Shown: positions 29,415-36,660 of the stretch, piece by piece
How positions within the stretch are numbered: position 1 is the first letter of the stretch
Layout of the letters: each line of letters starts with the position of its first letter
NCBI GenBank assembly: GCA_040388375.1
Contig: JAZKBU010000001.1
Span: forward strand, 398,996-462,995
DNA: 64,000 nucleotides
DNA from: Bacteroidota bacterium
GTDB lineage: Bacteria > Bacteroidota > Bacteroidia > UKL13-3
Reading direction: 5' to 3'
Notes under the pieces: generated by a model
The model's input: the letters and a program-made list of their open reading frames with translations, nothing else
Databases searched by the model: none
Told to the model about the DNA's origin: nothing
Made by a program: the position numbers and the translations under genes

Positions 29415-30171
29415 ACTACTATTGGTTTTTAGCTGTTTGCTACTGACTATACAACTTTTTGCTAAAGACATTCCACCTGCACCCAATCCACCTAGATTGG
29501 TAAACGATTATGCAGGCGCTCTATCAGGCGAAGAACAGGCCGCACTGGAAACGAAGCTGAACAGTTATTTTAAACAAACATCTACCCAAATTACCGTTGT
29601 TATAGAAAACACACTAGATGGTGATGATGCTTTCAGTTATTCGCAAAAATTAGCACAAGCCTGGGGCATTGGCGAAAAAGGAAAAAGCAATGGCATATTA
29701 CTTTACTTTGCTATTGCCGACAGGAAAGTATGGTTTCAGGTAGGTTATGGCTTGGAAGGAGCCATGACAGATGCCATGTCAAAGCGTATCATTAACAACA
29801 ACATAAAACCCAACTTTAAAGAGCAAGCCTATTACCAAGGTATAAACGAAGCCACCGATAATATTATAAAGGTTATAGCTGGCGAAGGTTTTACCAACGA
29901 CAGGAAAGCCAAGAGGAATATTCCCTGGGGGCTTATAGGCGTTGTGGTTGTATTCATTATTATATCCTTGCTTAAAGGTAAAGGCGGACGCAGAGGTGGC
30001 GGAGGCGGTGGTGGTATAGCCGAAGCAATACTTTGGGGTACATTAGCCAGTGGTGGTTTTTCAGGCCGCAACAATGGTGGCGGTGGATTTGGTGGTGGTA
30101 GCAGCAGCGGTGGATTTGGCGGATTTGGTGGCGGTAGCTTTGGTGGTGGTGGTGCCGGTGGCGACTGGTAA
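29404..30171 (+). CDS. TPM domain membrane protein with Gly-rich tail (YgcG-like)
   Basis: About 255 residues from MKNKLLLVFS at 29404, inside the end of the previous gene. Signal peptide 1-20; TPM domain about 25-150 ('PPRLVNDYAGALS' and 'SNGILLYFAIADRKVWFQVGYG'); one membrane segment about 178-196 (WGLIGVVVVFIIISLL); then a Gly/Ser/Phe-rich tail ending GGGGAGGDW. This is the layout of YgcG-type proteins found beside LemA. It probably sits in the inner membrane with the TPM domain in the periplasm. Confidence 0.9.
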   Translation: MKNKLLLVFSCLLLTIQLFAKDIPPAPNPPRLVNDYAGALSGEEQAALETKLNSYFKQTSTQITVVIENTLDGDDAFSYSQKLAQAWGIGEKGKSNGILLYFAIADRKVWFQVGYGLEGAMTDAMSKRIINNNIKPNFKEQAYYQGINEATDNIIKVIAGEGFTNDRKAKRNIPWGLIGVVVVFIIISLLKGKGGRRGGGGGGGIAEAILWGTLASGGFSGRNNGGGGFGGGSSSGGFGGFGGGSFGGGGAGGDW

Positions 30172-30190
30172 CACTTATTGAGTCAGGTGT

Positions 30191-30218
30191 GTAAAGACGT
30201 TACATGCAACGTCTTTAC
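30191..30218. repeat. Palindrome GTAAAGACGTT-ACATGC-AACGTCTTTAC
   Basis: A perfect 11-bp inverted repeat with a 6-base loop, 20 bases past the TPM gene. Similar GT(A/C)(A/G)AGACGTTGCATGCAACGTC palindromes are familiar as dispersed repeats in bacteria. It lacks a T-run, so it is probably a repeat rather than a terminator. Confidence 0.6.
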
Positions 30219-30270
30219 CAATCAATGCATACTCCATTTGTTCTAAACTATTAATCATGCAAAAATTAAT

Positions 30271-31032
30271 ATGCTCAACTACGCGCAATCACTCAGCGAA
30301 ATAGAATCTGTTCTTGGTAAATTAAGCATAAACGAACAACCTTCGGGCATCAATAATTTACAAAACTATATTGGTACGCAATACCATTTTTATGCTTTAA
30401 AAAATCCTACGGTACAAGGTGTGTTTAAAACTGGCTTTTCCTTTAGCAAAGAACCCATACAAGCACAAATGGATTTGTATACGCAGCTTTGGAATAAAAG
30501 CCATTGCTATGAAATAATGTATTTAAGCCTGATGTACCTAACTGTTTATGCTAAGAAAAACAAAGGTTTAGAAGCACATACCAAAGCCAAAAGTTTCCTG
30601 CCTAAAATAGATAATTGGGCGCACAGCGATTTCCTGTCAAGCATCATAGGTCGCAATATGCTGCACGATGAAGCAGCTATTTACACCGATTTAAAATCAT
30701 TGAACAATAGCGGAAACCAATGGGAAAGACGTGCTTCTTTGGTGCCTTTAATTTACAACATCAAAAACAAAAAATCAGGCCTTACACCCAATCACTTTTT
30801 CGAATTGATTAATCCGCGTATAGCAGACGATGCCTATTTTGTACAAAAAGCCATTGGCTGGTTGTTGCGCGAGTTTGGCTCTGTTTATCCGCATGAGTTG
30901 CTGGCCTTTTTATATAAGCATGCTTTTGAAATGAGCAGCACAGCCTTTGCATCGGCCAGCGAAAAAATAGATAAAACCGACAAGGAACAACTGAAACAAA
31001 TACGCAGCGATTATAAGAAACTAAAAAAATAA
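30271..31032 (+). CDS. DNA alkylation repair protein, AlkD-like HEAT-repeat fold
   Basis: 253 residues matching the AlkD (PF08713) pattern: 'GVFKTGFSFSKEPIQAQMDLYTQLWNKSHCYEIMYLSL' region (about 50-95), 'NQWERRASLVP' (about 147-158) and 'FVQKAIGWLLREFGSVYPHELLAFL' (about 190-214, split). AlkD removes bulky or cationic alkylated bases without base flipping. The Trp-Arg-Arg stretch and the 'GW.LRE.G' helix are those seen in family members. It is 45 bases upstream of an exonuclease gene on the same strand, a plausible DNA-maintenance pair. Confidence 0.85.
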   Translation: MLNYAQSLSEIESVLGKLSINEQPSGINNLQNYIGTQYHFYALKNPTVQGVFKTGFSFSKEPIQAQMDLYTQLWNKSHCYEIMYLSLMYLTVYAKKNKGLEAHTKAKSFLPKIDNWAHSDFLSSIIGRNMLHDEAAIYTDLKSLNNSGNQWERRASLVPLIYNIKNKKSGLTPNHFFELINPRIADDAYFVQKAIGWLLREFGSVYPHELLAFLYKHAFEMSSTAFASASEKIDKTDKEQLKQIRSDYKKLKK

Positions 31033-31076
31033 AACTTTTAAAAACTCTGTTTATATTCGTTTAAAAACATAGTGGC

Positions 31077-31796
31077 ATGCTCGAACAGTTAGATTTAACC
31101 AAAGTATTAATTTTAGATATAGAAACCATTCCTCAATACGCAAGCTTTGATGAGTTGCCCGACAGGTGGAAAGAATTATGGATTAAAAAGGCAGGCACTA
31201 TTAACAAGGATGCTACATTGGATGCTTCATCCATCTATCCGCGGGCAGGCATTTATGCCGAGTTTGGGCAAATAGTTTGCATATCGGTTGGTTTTTTTAA
31301 CAGCTCGGGGCGCTCTTACCAGTTCCGTATAAAATCGTTTTACGGCCATAACGAAGAAGAGTTGCTTATTGATTTTTGCAAAATGGTATCACGCCATTTT
31401 GATAGCCCTGACGATTTATTATGTGCACACAATGGTAAAGAGTTTGATTTCCCTTACATAGCACGCAGGTGCGTTATTCATAAAATACCTTTGCCTGATA
31501 TGTTAAACATAGCAGGGAAAAAGCCTTGGGAAATTCGCCATCTCGACACGATGGACCTATGGAAGTTTGGCGACTATAAAAGCTATACTTCGCTTGATTT
31601 ACTGGCAGCTGCTTTTAATATACCTACCCCTAAAGATGATATAGACGGAAGCCAGGTTTGGCAAGTATACTGGCAGGAGAAAAACTTAGAGCGCATTAAA
31701 AATTACTGCCAAAAAGATATTGTAACTGTAGCGCAACTGCTGCTTAGTTTCCGGGGCGAAAACCTGCTGAATGAAGAAGACATCATCATTGTTTAA
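31077..31796 (+). CDS. Predicted 3'-5' exonuclease related to DNA polymerase B exonuclease domain
   Basis: 239 residues of DnaQ/PolB-type exonuclease. Exo I reads 'VLILDIETIP' (Asp14, Glu16); Exo II 'LLCAHNGKEFDFPYIARR' (about 114-131); Exo III lies in 'RIKNYCQKDIVTVAQLLL' near residue 210. These supply the DEDD metal ligands. It fits the PF10108 family (DNA_pol_B_exo2). It probably trims DNA or RNA ends; its neighbour is an AlkD-like repair protein. Confidence 0.88.
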   Translation: MLEQLDLTKVLILDIETIPQYASFDELPDRWKELWIKKAGTINKDATLDASSIYPRAGIYAEFGQIVCISVGFFNSSGRSYQFRIKSFYGHNEEELLIDFCKMVSRHFDSPDDLLCAHNGKEFDFPYIARRCVIHKIPLPDMLNIAGKKPWEIRHLDTMDLWKFGDYKSYTSLDLLAAAFNIPTPKDDIDGSQVWQVYWQEKNLERIKNYCQKDIVTVAQLLLSFRGENLLNEEDIIIV

Positions 31797-31821
31797 CACT
31801 ACTTATTAAAAACACTACTGC

Positions 31822-32691
31822 ATGCCTGTTGTTAATTTACCGCACGATATTGACCCCGATAAAAAACCGGAAAGCATTGTTTTTCATAATTACCTTGCTT
31901 CGTTCAACTCGTTAAAGGGCAAAAGCATTTTACATACCAATGCCATCAGTCTGGTAATGACGGGTGAAAAAACCATGCACTTTGCCGATAAAACAGTCAA
32001 CATCAAAGACGATGAATTTCACTTTCTTTCCTCGGGTAATTGTTTAGCCTCGGTAAGTATATCGCCACTTAAAAAATTCAGGAGCATACTCCTGTTTTTT
32101 GACAGCAAAGTGTTAACAGATTTTTATGTAAAGTACCATGCAAAAGTGTCACCAATAAAGGCTTCGCAAAAAATTAAGTCCGAACCTTATATAGCTTTTA
32201 AGAAAGATGAATTTGTATTACACTTTATACAATCATTACAAATACTTTTTGCATCCGGCAATCCTATTTCAACAGCCATGAAGCTGCTGAAATTTGAAGA
32301 GCTGATGCTACACCTGTTAGAAAATTATCCGGAAAAATTACTCGCTTTTCAAAACGATAAGAACCATACGTTAAGCGATTTTGAAATACGAAAAGCGGTT
32401 GAAACCAATATAGTAAACAATATGAGTATTGAAGAGCTTGCCTTTTTATGCAATACCAGCTTATCAACTTTTAAAAGGCGTTTTACCCAAATATATGGCA
32501 CATCGCCAAAAAAATGGATGCTGCAAAAAAGAATGGAAATGGCCAAAGACCTTTTGCATAACGAACATATAAAACCAAGCGATGTATTCCACCAGATTGG
32601 TTACGAAAACCACTCTAGCTTTAGCGAATCGTTTAAACAAAATGTGGGATTAACTCCCAAAGAATTTCAGGAACAGCTATTGAACGTATAG
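31822..32691 (+). CDS. AraC-family transcriptional regulator
   Basis: 289 residues. The N-terminal half (about 1-185) is a cupin-like sensory region; the C-terminal HTH region (about 190-287) contains 'MSIEELAFLCNTSLSTFKRRF' (split), 'YGTSPKKWMLQKRMEMAKDLL' and 'IGYENHSSFSESFKQNVGLTPKEFQ'. It is 25 bases downstream of the exonuclease gene and 80 upstream of an ester cyclase gene. Its target is unknown; the ester cyclase is a candidate. Confidence 0.88.
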   Translation: MPVVNLPHDIDPDKKPESIVFHNYLASFNSLKGKSILHTNAISLVMTGEKTMHFADKTVNIKDDEFHFLSSGNCLASVSISPLKKFRSILLFFDSKVLTDFYVKYHAKVSPIKASQKIKSEPYIAFKKDEFVLHFIQSLQILFASGNPISTAMKLLKFEELMLHLLENYPEKLLAFQNDKNHTLSDFEIRKAVETNIVNNMSIEELAFLCNTSLSTFKRRFTQIYGTSPKKWMLQKRMEMAKDLLHNEHIKPSDVFHQIGYENHSSFSESFKQNVGLTPKEFQEQLLNV

Positions 32692-32771
32692 CCATATTTT
32701 TTGAACCAATACCCTTAGTGGGTGGCCTGCGCAGCATTGTAATATTGCATCATTATAACAAACAAAATAAT

Positions 32772-33191
32772 ATGCAATTCACCACAGAACAAAACAAACA
32801 AATCGTAACACGATTTAACAAAGAATTTATTGAACAAGGAAACATAGATGTGTTTAAAGAATTAATAGCTGACGATGTAATAAACCACAGCGCGCCCGCA
32901 GGTACTTCAAAAGGACCCGACAGCATGCTATATTTTTTACAACACATTTTAAAGGCGGGCTTCCCCGATATACAAGTGGAGATATTGGACCAGGTAGCCG
33001 AAGGCGATAAAGTAACCACACGCAAAGTATTTCATGGTACCCATACAGGCGAAATAATGGGCATAGCTCCTTCCAACAAAAAAGTAACTATTAACGTAAT
33101 TGATATCATCAGGTTACGCGATGGAAAATATATAGAGCATTGGGGCGCCAGTAATTTTTCAGATATTATAAAAGAAATAAGCATGCCTTAA
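32772..33191 (+). CDS. Ester cyclase / SnoaL-like protein
   Basis: About 139 residues from MQFTTEQNKQ (32772). The pattern 'FNKEFIEQGNIDVFKELIADDVINHSAPAG' and 'TTRKVFHGTHTGEIMGIAPSNKKV' is the NTF2-like SnoaL polyketide-cyclase/ester-cyclase family, in which acidic and His residues line a pocket. Substrate unknown. It is downstream of an AraC regulator on the same strand and directly before the repeat island. Confidence 0.85.
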   Translation: MQFTTEQNKQIVTRFNKEFIEQGNIDVFKELIADDVINHSAPAGTSKGPDSMLYFLQHILKAGFPDIQVEILDQVAEGDKVTTRKVFHGTHTGEIMGIAPSNKKVTINVIDIIRLRDGKYIEHWGASNFSDIIKEISMP

Positions 33192-33194
33192 CAT

Positions 33195-33360
33195 GACTCC
33201 GAAGGAGTCAAATATGAATAACAGGACACTCAACAAATAACGGACTCCGAAGGAGTTCAATGTAAATAAAAAACTGTTTACATACCGGTATTCGACCCCT
33301 TCGGGGTCGCGAATTAACTCACCACATCATTAGCTATTTATATTTGACCCTTTCAGGGTC
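33195..33360. repeat. Cluster A of GAA-loop hairpins
   Basis: Four short palindromes: GACTCCGAAGGAGTC (33195-33209), GACTCCGAAGGAGTT (33243-33257), CGACCCCTTCGGGGTCG (33293-33309) and GACCCTTTCAGGGTC (33346-33360). Stems change together (CT/AG against CC/GG) while the 3-base loop stays GAA or its complement TTC. The intergenic stretch 33192-33506 contains these and the hairpin at 33406; no gene is seen. Confidence 0.9.
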
Positions 33361-33405
33361 ATTAGTAAGTGATATTCCATATAGATTTGCTATAACCTTA
33401 TTGCC

Positions 33406-33430
33406 CTTGTTGGTGTTCTTCACCAACAAG
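33406..33430. repeat. CTTGTTGGTG hairpin, copy 1
   Basis: CTTGTTGGTG-TTCTT-CACCAACAAG, a perfect 10-bp stem. One of five copies in the window. It lies between hairpin cluster A and the CPBP protease gene. Confidence 0.9.
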
Positions 33431-33506
33431 TTTTTCGAAATTGCACATTAGCCTGCCTGATGCAAAACCCCTGTTACCTGCTGGACTTTTTTGAGTTAAG
33501 ATTATT

Positions 33507-34220
33507 TTATTTCGTTGTCGCCATTAGAAAAAGTGTTCCAATTATTATTACGTCTTGTATAAAATGTATTGTCCAAGCCCAAAAGAAGCCATTTGTTTCG
33601 TAAAGCGATTTGGCTAAAACAAGTCCTAAAACTCCTGCCATAGTTGCACCTATTAATCCATTTGGCATACCTGCTAAATGTGGAATTCCAAATAAAATAG
33701 CCGAAATAATAAAAACTGTCATTGGTTGTAAAAGCCCTTTTAGCGGTGATACTATTCCCATTCTATATATCATTTCTTCTCCAAATGAATTAGTTAACGA
33801 AAAAAGTAAAATCCAAAAAATGCCACTTTGTAATAAAGTCCAATTAACCTGTGCATGTTTCAGTTGAAAATACATAAAAGTTGCTGTTGCTAAACTTATG
33901 AATATTGTCAATGAAATTCCTGTTTTCAGCCAACTGTCATTGGCTTTAATTCCAAACAATTTCAATTCATTCGCAGGCTTTGAAATGTCGCCAAATTTAA
34001 AATAGTTAAACAAATTTTCTTTGCTTAAAAAATAGGTTACAGTCAAAGAAAGTAAGGTAATAAGCAACAGCAAAAACTGGTAATTAAATTGAAAGTTTAT
34101 ATATTCATTTTGAGAAACTTCAAACAACTTTGAGGTTTTCAGTTGTTGAGAAACCAATAAAATCAATGCCGTAAATACTACAACAAGAATTATCGGTAAT
34201 GCTATTTTAAACTTTTCCAT
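33507..34220 (-). CDS. CPBP family intramembrane metalloprotease (CAAX protease-like)
   Basis: 237 residues with about six to seven hydrophobic segments. The Abi/CPBP active-site motifs are complete: EEMIYR (Glu148, Glu149, Arg153), 'FGIPHLAG' with His181 and 'WTIHFIQD' with His219 and Asp223. Members cleave prenylated or membrane peptides and some relate to bacteriocin immunity. It is 77 bases downstream of a Crp/Fnr-type gene on the same strand, so the regulator may control it. Both lie inside the repeat island. Confidence 0.88.
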   Translation of the reverse strand: MEKFKIALPIILVVVFTALILLVSQQLKTSKLFEVSQNEYINFQFNYQFLLLLITLLSLTVTYFLSKENLFNYFKFGDISKPANELKLFGIKANDSWLKTGISLTIFISLATATFMYFQLKHAQVNWTLLQSGIFWILLFSLTNSFGEEMIYRMGIVSPLKGLLQPMTVFIISAILFGIPHLAGMPNGLIGATMAGVLGLVLAKSLYETNGFFWAWTIHFIQDVIIIGTLFLMATTK

Positions 34221-34297
34221 TTTTATACTTGATTACAATTAGTGCAAAAATGAAAACATAATTTAAAAAAAACATATCGTATGGTAAGAAATGAAAA

Positions 34298-34873
34298 TCA
34301 AGACATCTTTTTTCTTATTCGGCTAAAACTTTCTGGTGTAATTCCCAAATATGAAGCAATGTATTTGTTTGGCGTCCTCTGTATAATGTTTGGTTGCTTT
34401 TCAAACATTTCAAGATAGCGTTGTTCGGCAGTTTTTGATAATAGTTCTAACTGTTGCGTTTGTTTGTGTATGTACAAACTTTCAGATGCAATTTGGCAAA
34501 TTCGTTGCCCATATTCAGTTTTCGACAATAGCTCAAAATTTTGTTTGTCTATCCTAAAAAGAGTAGAAGGTTCAAAACAAATCACTTCGAGTTCTGTCGA
34601 CTGATTGGTGATAAATGAAAAATAATCGCCAAAAAAATCACCTTCGTAACACAAGTCAATGCACAGATAATTATTGTTTTGAAACAACATAATTCCACCT
34701 GAACCTTTTAAAATAAAATAAAAGTATTTTTCTCGCTCGCTATACTTTTTTAGCACTTCGTTTTTAGCAGTTTCAATTACTTGTCCACTTTCAGCAAATG
34801 TTTCCCAAATTTCTATCGGTGCATTAAAGTAAAGATCAAATGTTTGCTTAAAAGTGTCTGCTAAATTCTGCAT
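34298..34873 (-). CDS. Crp/Fnr-family regulator with cyclic-nucleotide-binding domain
   Basis: 191 residues: a cNMP-binding beta-roll (about 20-125, 'EREKYFYFILKGSGGIMLF' and 'LCYEGDFFGDYFSF') and a C-terminal winged helix with 'PNKYIASYLGITPESFSRIRKKMS'. The degenerate phosphate-binding cassette, lacking the usual RxA arginine pattern, is common among Bacteroidota Crp-like regulators. It precedes the CPBP protease gene on the same strand and is probably co-transcribed with it. The ligand is unknown. Confidence 0.87.
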   Translation of the reverse strand: MQNLADTFKQTFDLYFNAPIEIWETFAESGQVIETAKNEVLKKYSEREKYFYFILKGSGGIMLFQNNNYLCIDLCYEGDFFGDYFSFITNQSTELEVICFEPSTLFRIDKQNFELLSKTEYGQRICQIASESLYIHKQTQQLELLSKTAEQRYLEMFEKQPNIIQRTPNKYIASYLGITPESFSRIRKKMS

Positions 34874-35015
34874 TTTTATTTACTGTTGTTATTCAAAGGG
34901 TGTCTCGTAGCCTTGCAGGTAAATTGTATATAGGCCCCATAATAGGAGACCAATCTCTCTATTTTGGCTGGACAGGTCTCATAAATAGCCCTTTTATTTT
35001 CAAATGTATGTTTTA
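34874..35015. other. Intergenic segment with imperfect inverted repeat
   Basis: The stretch upstream of the Crp/Fnr gene has no gene. GGAGACC (34945-34951) and GGTCTC (34975-34980) are complementary at their cores, and flanking GGCC/GGGC stretches (34933 and 34988) extend a loose inverted repeat. It may be a worn recombination site like the two clearer ones nearby, but this is weak. Confidence 0.35.
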
Positions 35016-35141
35016 TTCATAAATCATCCATGTACTTTTTACCCTTGTTGGTGTTCTTCACCAACAAGTTTTATAGCTTCAACTATTTACAAAATACCCA
35101 ATGTAATTTAAACATAAACCACGTCAGTAAATTTAGTATTG
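35016..35141. repeat. Leader block, copy 1 (partial)
   Basis: About 126 bases matching 36406-36532: ATTCATAAATCATCCATGTAC, the CTTGTTGGTG hairpin (35044-35068), then TACAAAATACCCAATGTAATT and CACGTCAGTAAATTTAGTATT up to CTAAC. It abuts the attC-like site on its left side. The left third of the full block, present in the other copies, is missing here. Confidence 0.9.
35044..35068. repeat. CTTGTTGGTG hairpin, copy 2
   Basis: Perfect 10-bp stem with TTCTT loop, identical to copy 1. It lies inside leader block copy 1. Confidence 0.9.
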
Positions 35142-35266
35142 CTAACTGTTCCACGCCTTGCGCTGGTGCCGATTTTGGAAACGTATGTGTCCACAGATAT
35201 AATTTAATTAGAAAACGAAAAGCTCAATGTTAGAAGTTACCGGCACTTGCGCAAGACGTGTGTTAC
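35142..35266. repeat. attC-like recombination site 1
   Basis: 125 bases from CTAAC (35142-35146) to GTTAC (35262-35266). Read from the two ends, CTAACTGTTCCACGCCTTGC... and GTAACACACGTCTTGC... align as an imperfect inverted repeat, continuing to GTGCCG on both arms with a few unpaired bases on one side. This matches the general design of integron attC sites (RYYYAAC...GTTRRRY ends, bulged stem, variable centre). It starts 7 bases beyond the stop of the minus-strand gene at 35274. Confidence 0.6.
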
Positions 35267-35273
35267 GCGTGGT

Positions 35274-36293
35274 TTAGTCGAAGGAGTCATGTTTCCAATG
35301 GTCAACTGTAATTCGATCATATTCCGACATTACGGCCAACTCTTTTAACCCGTCATAAATAGGGTCTGGGAATCGCTCTAGCGCTGCAACAATATAAATT
35401 GCATGTTCATGATTAATTTCAGTCTTCGAATCTTTTAACACTTTCTCAATCATTTGCCTTGAGGCCGAGTCTTTATATTGAACCATGGCTCTGTAAAGCA
35501 TTCCTAGAATGTGGCCAGTGTTAGTTGAGACCTCTGCAAGTTCTCTCTTCTGAATGGTCTGCAAATAAGGAAAGAAGTCATTAGCCGGGAAATGTCTTAC
35601 AGCCTTCAGTCCGTCAAACCACTGCCAGATACTTGTGTCCACTAATAATTTAACTATTAAATCTTTGTCGCGTTCCTTATGGAATTTGGAGAGATATACA
35701 ATACACTTACCTGAGGATGTCTGAATGTAAATGGATCTTATTCGTTCATAGTGCTTTTCACTTGCAGGGGCTCTTTGGATTGCACTCCACTTGGCTGAAA
35801 GCATTATGGTAGCATCAAAAATCAATATACTGTCTATGAGGTTATTTTCTGATAAGGATAATTTATAAGCATCAGGTTCTTGATATTTGGAAGTTACCAC
35901 ATCCAAGAAGTAGTCACCAACCCGATACCTTGAAATTATGCAACCTTGAAAGGTTTTAACTGTTGTCGTGTCATGTAGGTGCTTGGTCAGAATTGTCAAT
36001 ACACTCGAGTCCTTCCTTTTGGCTAAAGCAAGAAAAGCGTAACATCTAACGGAAGCATTAGCATTGTCAGTAAGTAAAAGTAATTCTGATTTTGTCGCTA
36101 TCTTGTTGAGATTCTCAAAATTGATATATTGTTTAGACCTCGCACCTCCCTCTCCAATGGCGCGACTGTGAACCTGATTGTAGTCCGCAATAGAACGAAC
36201 CAAAGTTAGTACCCTTGGCCGTATATTTTGTCCCGTGGAACTAAATTGTCCGCACGTGAATAGAAAAGCTATTATAATGGATATGATTCTCAT
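35274..36293 (-). CDS. Exported HEAT-like repeat protein, cassette gene
   Basis: 339 residues with an N-terminal signal peptide (about 1-22, ISIIIAFLFTCGQFSSTGQ). Helical repeats such as 'NANASVRCYAFLALAKRKDSSVLTILTKHL' resemble HEAT/PBS-lyase repeats, with further pairs near residues 230-330. No catalytic motif was found. The ATG lies 8 bases after a GTTATGC core, and the stop is 7 bases before the attC-like site, so the gene occupies nearly the whole of a 1.16-kb cassette-like unit. Its codon use and GC look higher than the neighbours on both sides, consistent with transfer. Confidence 0.8.
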   Translation of the reverse strand: MRIISIIIAFLFTCGQFSSTGQNIRPRVLTLVRSIADYNQVHSRAIGEGGARSKQYINFENLNKIATKSELLLLTDNANASVRCYAFLALAKRKDSSVLTILTKHLHDTTTVKTFQGCIISRYRVGDYFLDVVTSKYQEPDAYKLSLSENNLIDSILIFDATIMLSAKWSAIQRAPASEKHYERIRSIYIQTSSGKCIVYLSKFHKERDKDLIVKLLVDTSIWQWFDGLKAVRHFPANDFFPYLQTIQKRELAEVSTNTGHILGMLYRAMVQYKDSASRQMIEKVLKDSKTEINHEHAIYIVAALERFPDPIYDGLKELAVMSEYDRITVDHWKHDSFD

Positions 36294-36307
36294 AAATCAC
36301 GCATAAC

Positions 36308-36532
36308 TTATATATATGTGCTATTTTATGGCACATATCCAACCAAAATTTGATGGATTGGTGCCATAACTAAATGCACATAATCGTATTGCAATGTATT
36401 ACTATTTCATAAATCATCCATGTACTCTTTACCCTTGTTGGTATTCTTCACCAACAAGTTTTTACAGCTTACACTATTTACAAAATGCCTCATGTAATTT
36501 AAACATAAACCACGTCAGTAAATTTAGTATTT
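36308..36532. repeat. Leader block, copy 2 (full)
   Basis: About 225 bases between a GTTATGC core (minus strand, 36307-36301) and the CTAAC of attC-like site 2. It shares TTGCAATGTATTACTATTTC and ATAAATCATCCATGTACTC with copy 3, and everything from 36406 with copy 1. Relative to copy 3 it carries about 44 extra bases containing an inverted repeat (TATGGCAC...GTGCCATA, 36318-36370 region). No gene is seen. Confidence 0.88.
36434..36458. repeat. CTTGTTGGTG hairpin, copy 3
   Basis: CTTGTTGGTATTCTTCACCAACAAG; one stem position is changed (GTA against CAC). It lies inside leader block copy 2. Confidence 0.88.
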
Positions 36533-36660
36533 CTAACGTTTGGCAGATTTGCGATGGGCGGGATTTTTACCACTGAACTTTATGCGGAGTACAGAACTTT
36601 CGGCTAATACTAAACTGTCTGCGGAGCGCGAAACCCCACCTATTGCAAATGTGCTGTTAG
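36533..36660. repeat. attC-like recombination site 2
   Basis: 128 bases from CTAAC (36533-36537) to GTTAG (36656-36660). The arms GCAGATTTGCGATGGGCGG and GCACATTTGCAATAGGTGG (right arm read in reverse complement) pair at most positions, several mismatches being G-T wobbles, and continue to GATTT/GGTTT. CTAAC is followed by an unpaired GTTTG on one side only, the asymmetry expected of attC. The minus-strand gene's stop codon TAA lies inside the terminal GTTAG. Confidence 0.65.

Noticed and set aside
33195-33430. Possible CRISPR array
   Set aside because: Units are short palindromes of varied sequence with irregular spacing and no cas genes.
34933-34991. A third attC-like site near the Crp/Fnr gene
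   Set aside because: Only a 6-bp core pairs cleanly and no CTAAC/GTTAG ends are present; kept only as a weak inverted repeat.
35030-35233. Similar short plus-strand frames at 35030 and 36394 with shared protein segment
   Set aside because: The similarity follows from the repeated DNA block; each runs into an unrelated attC-like site.
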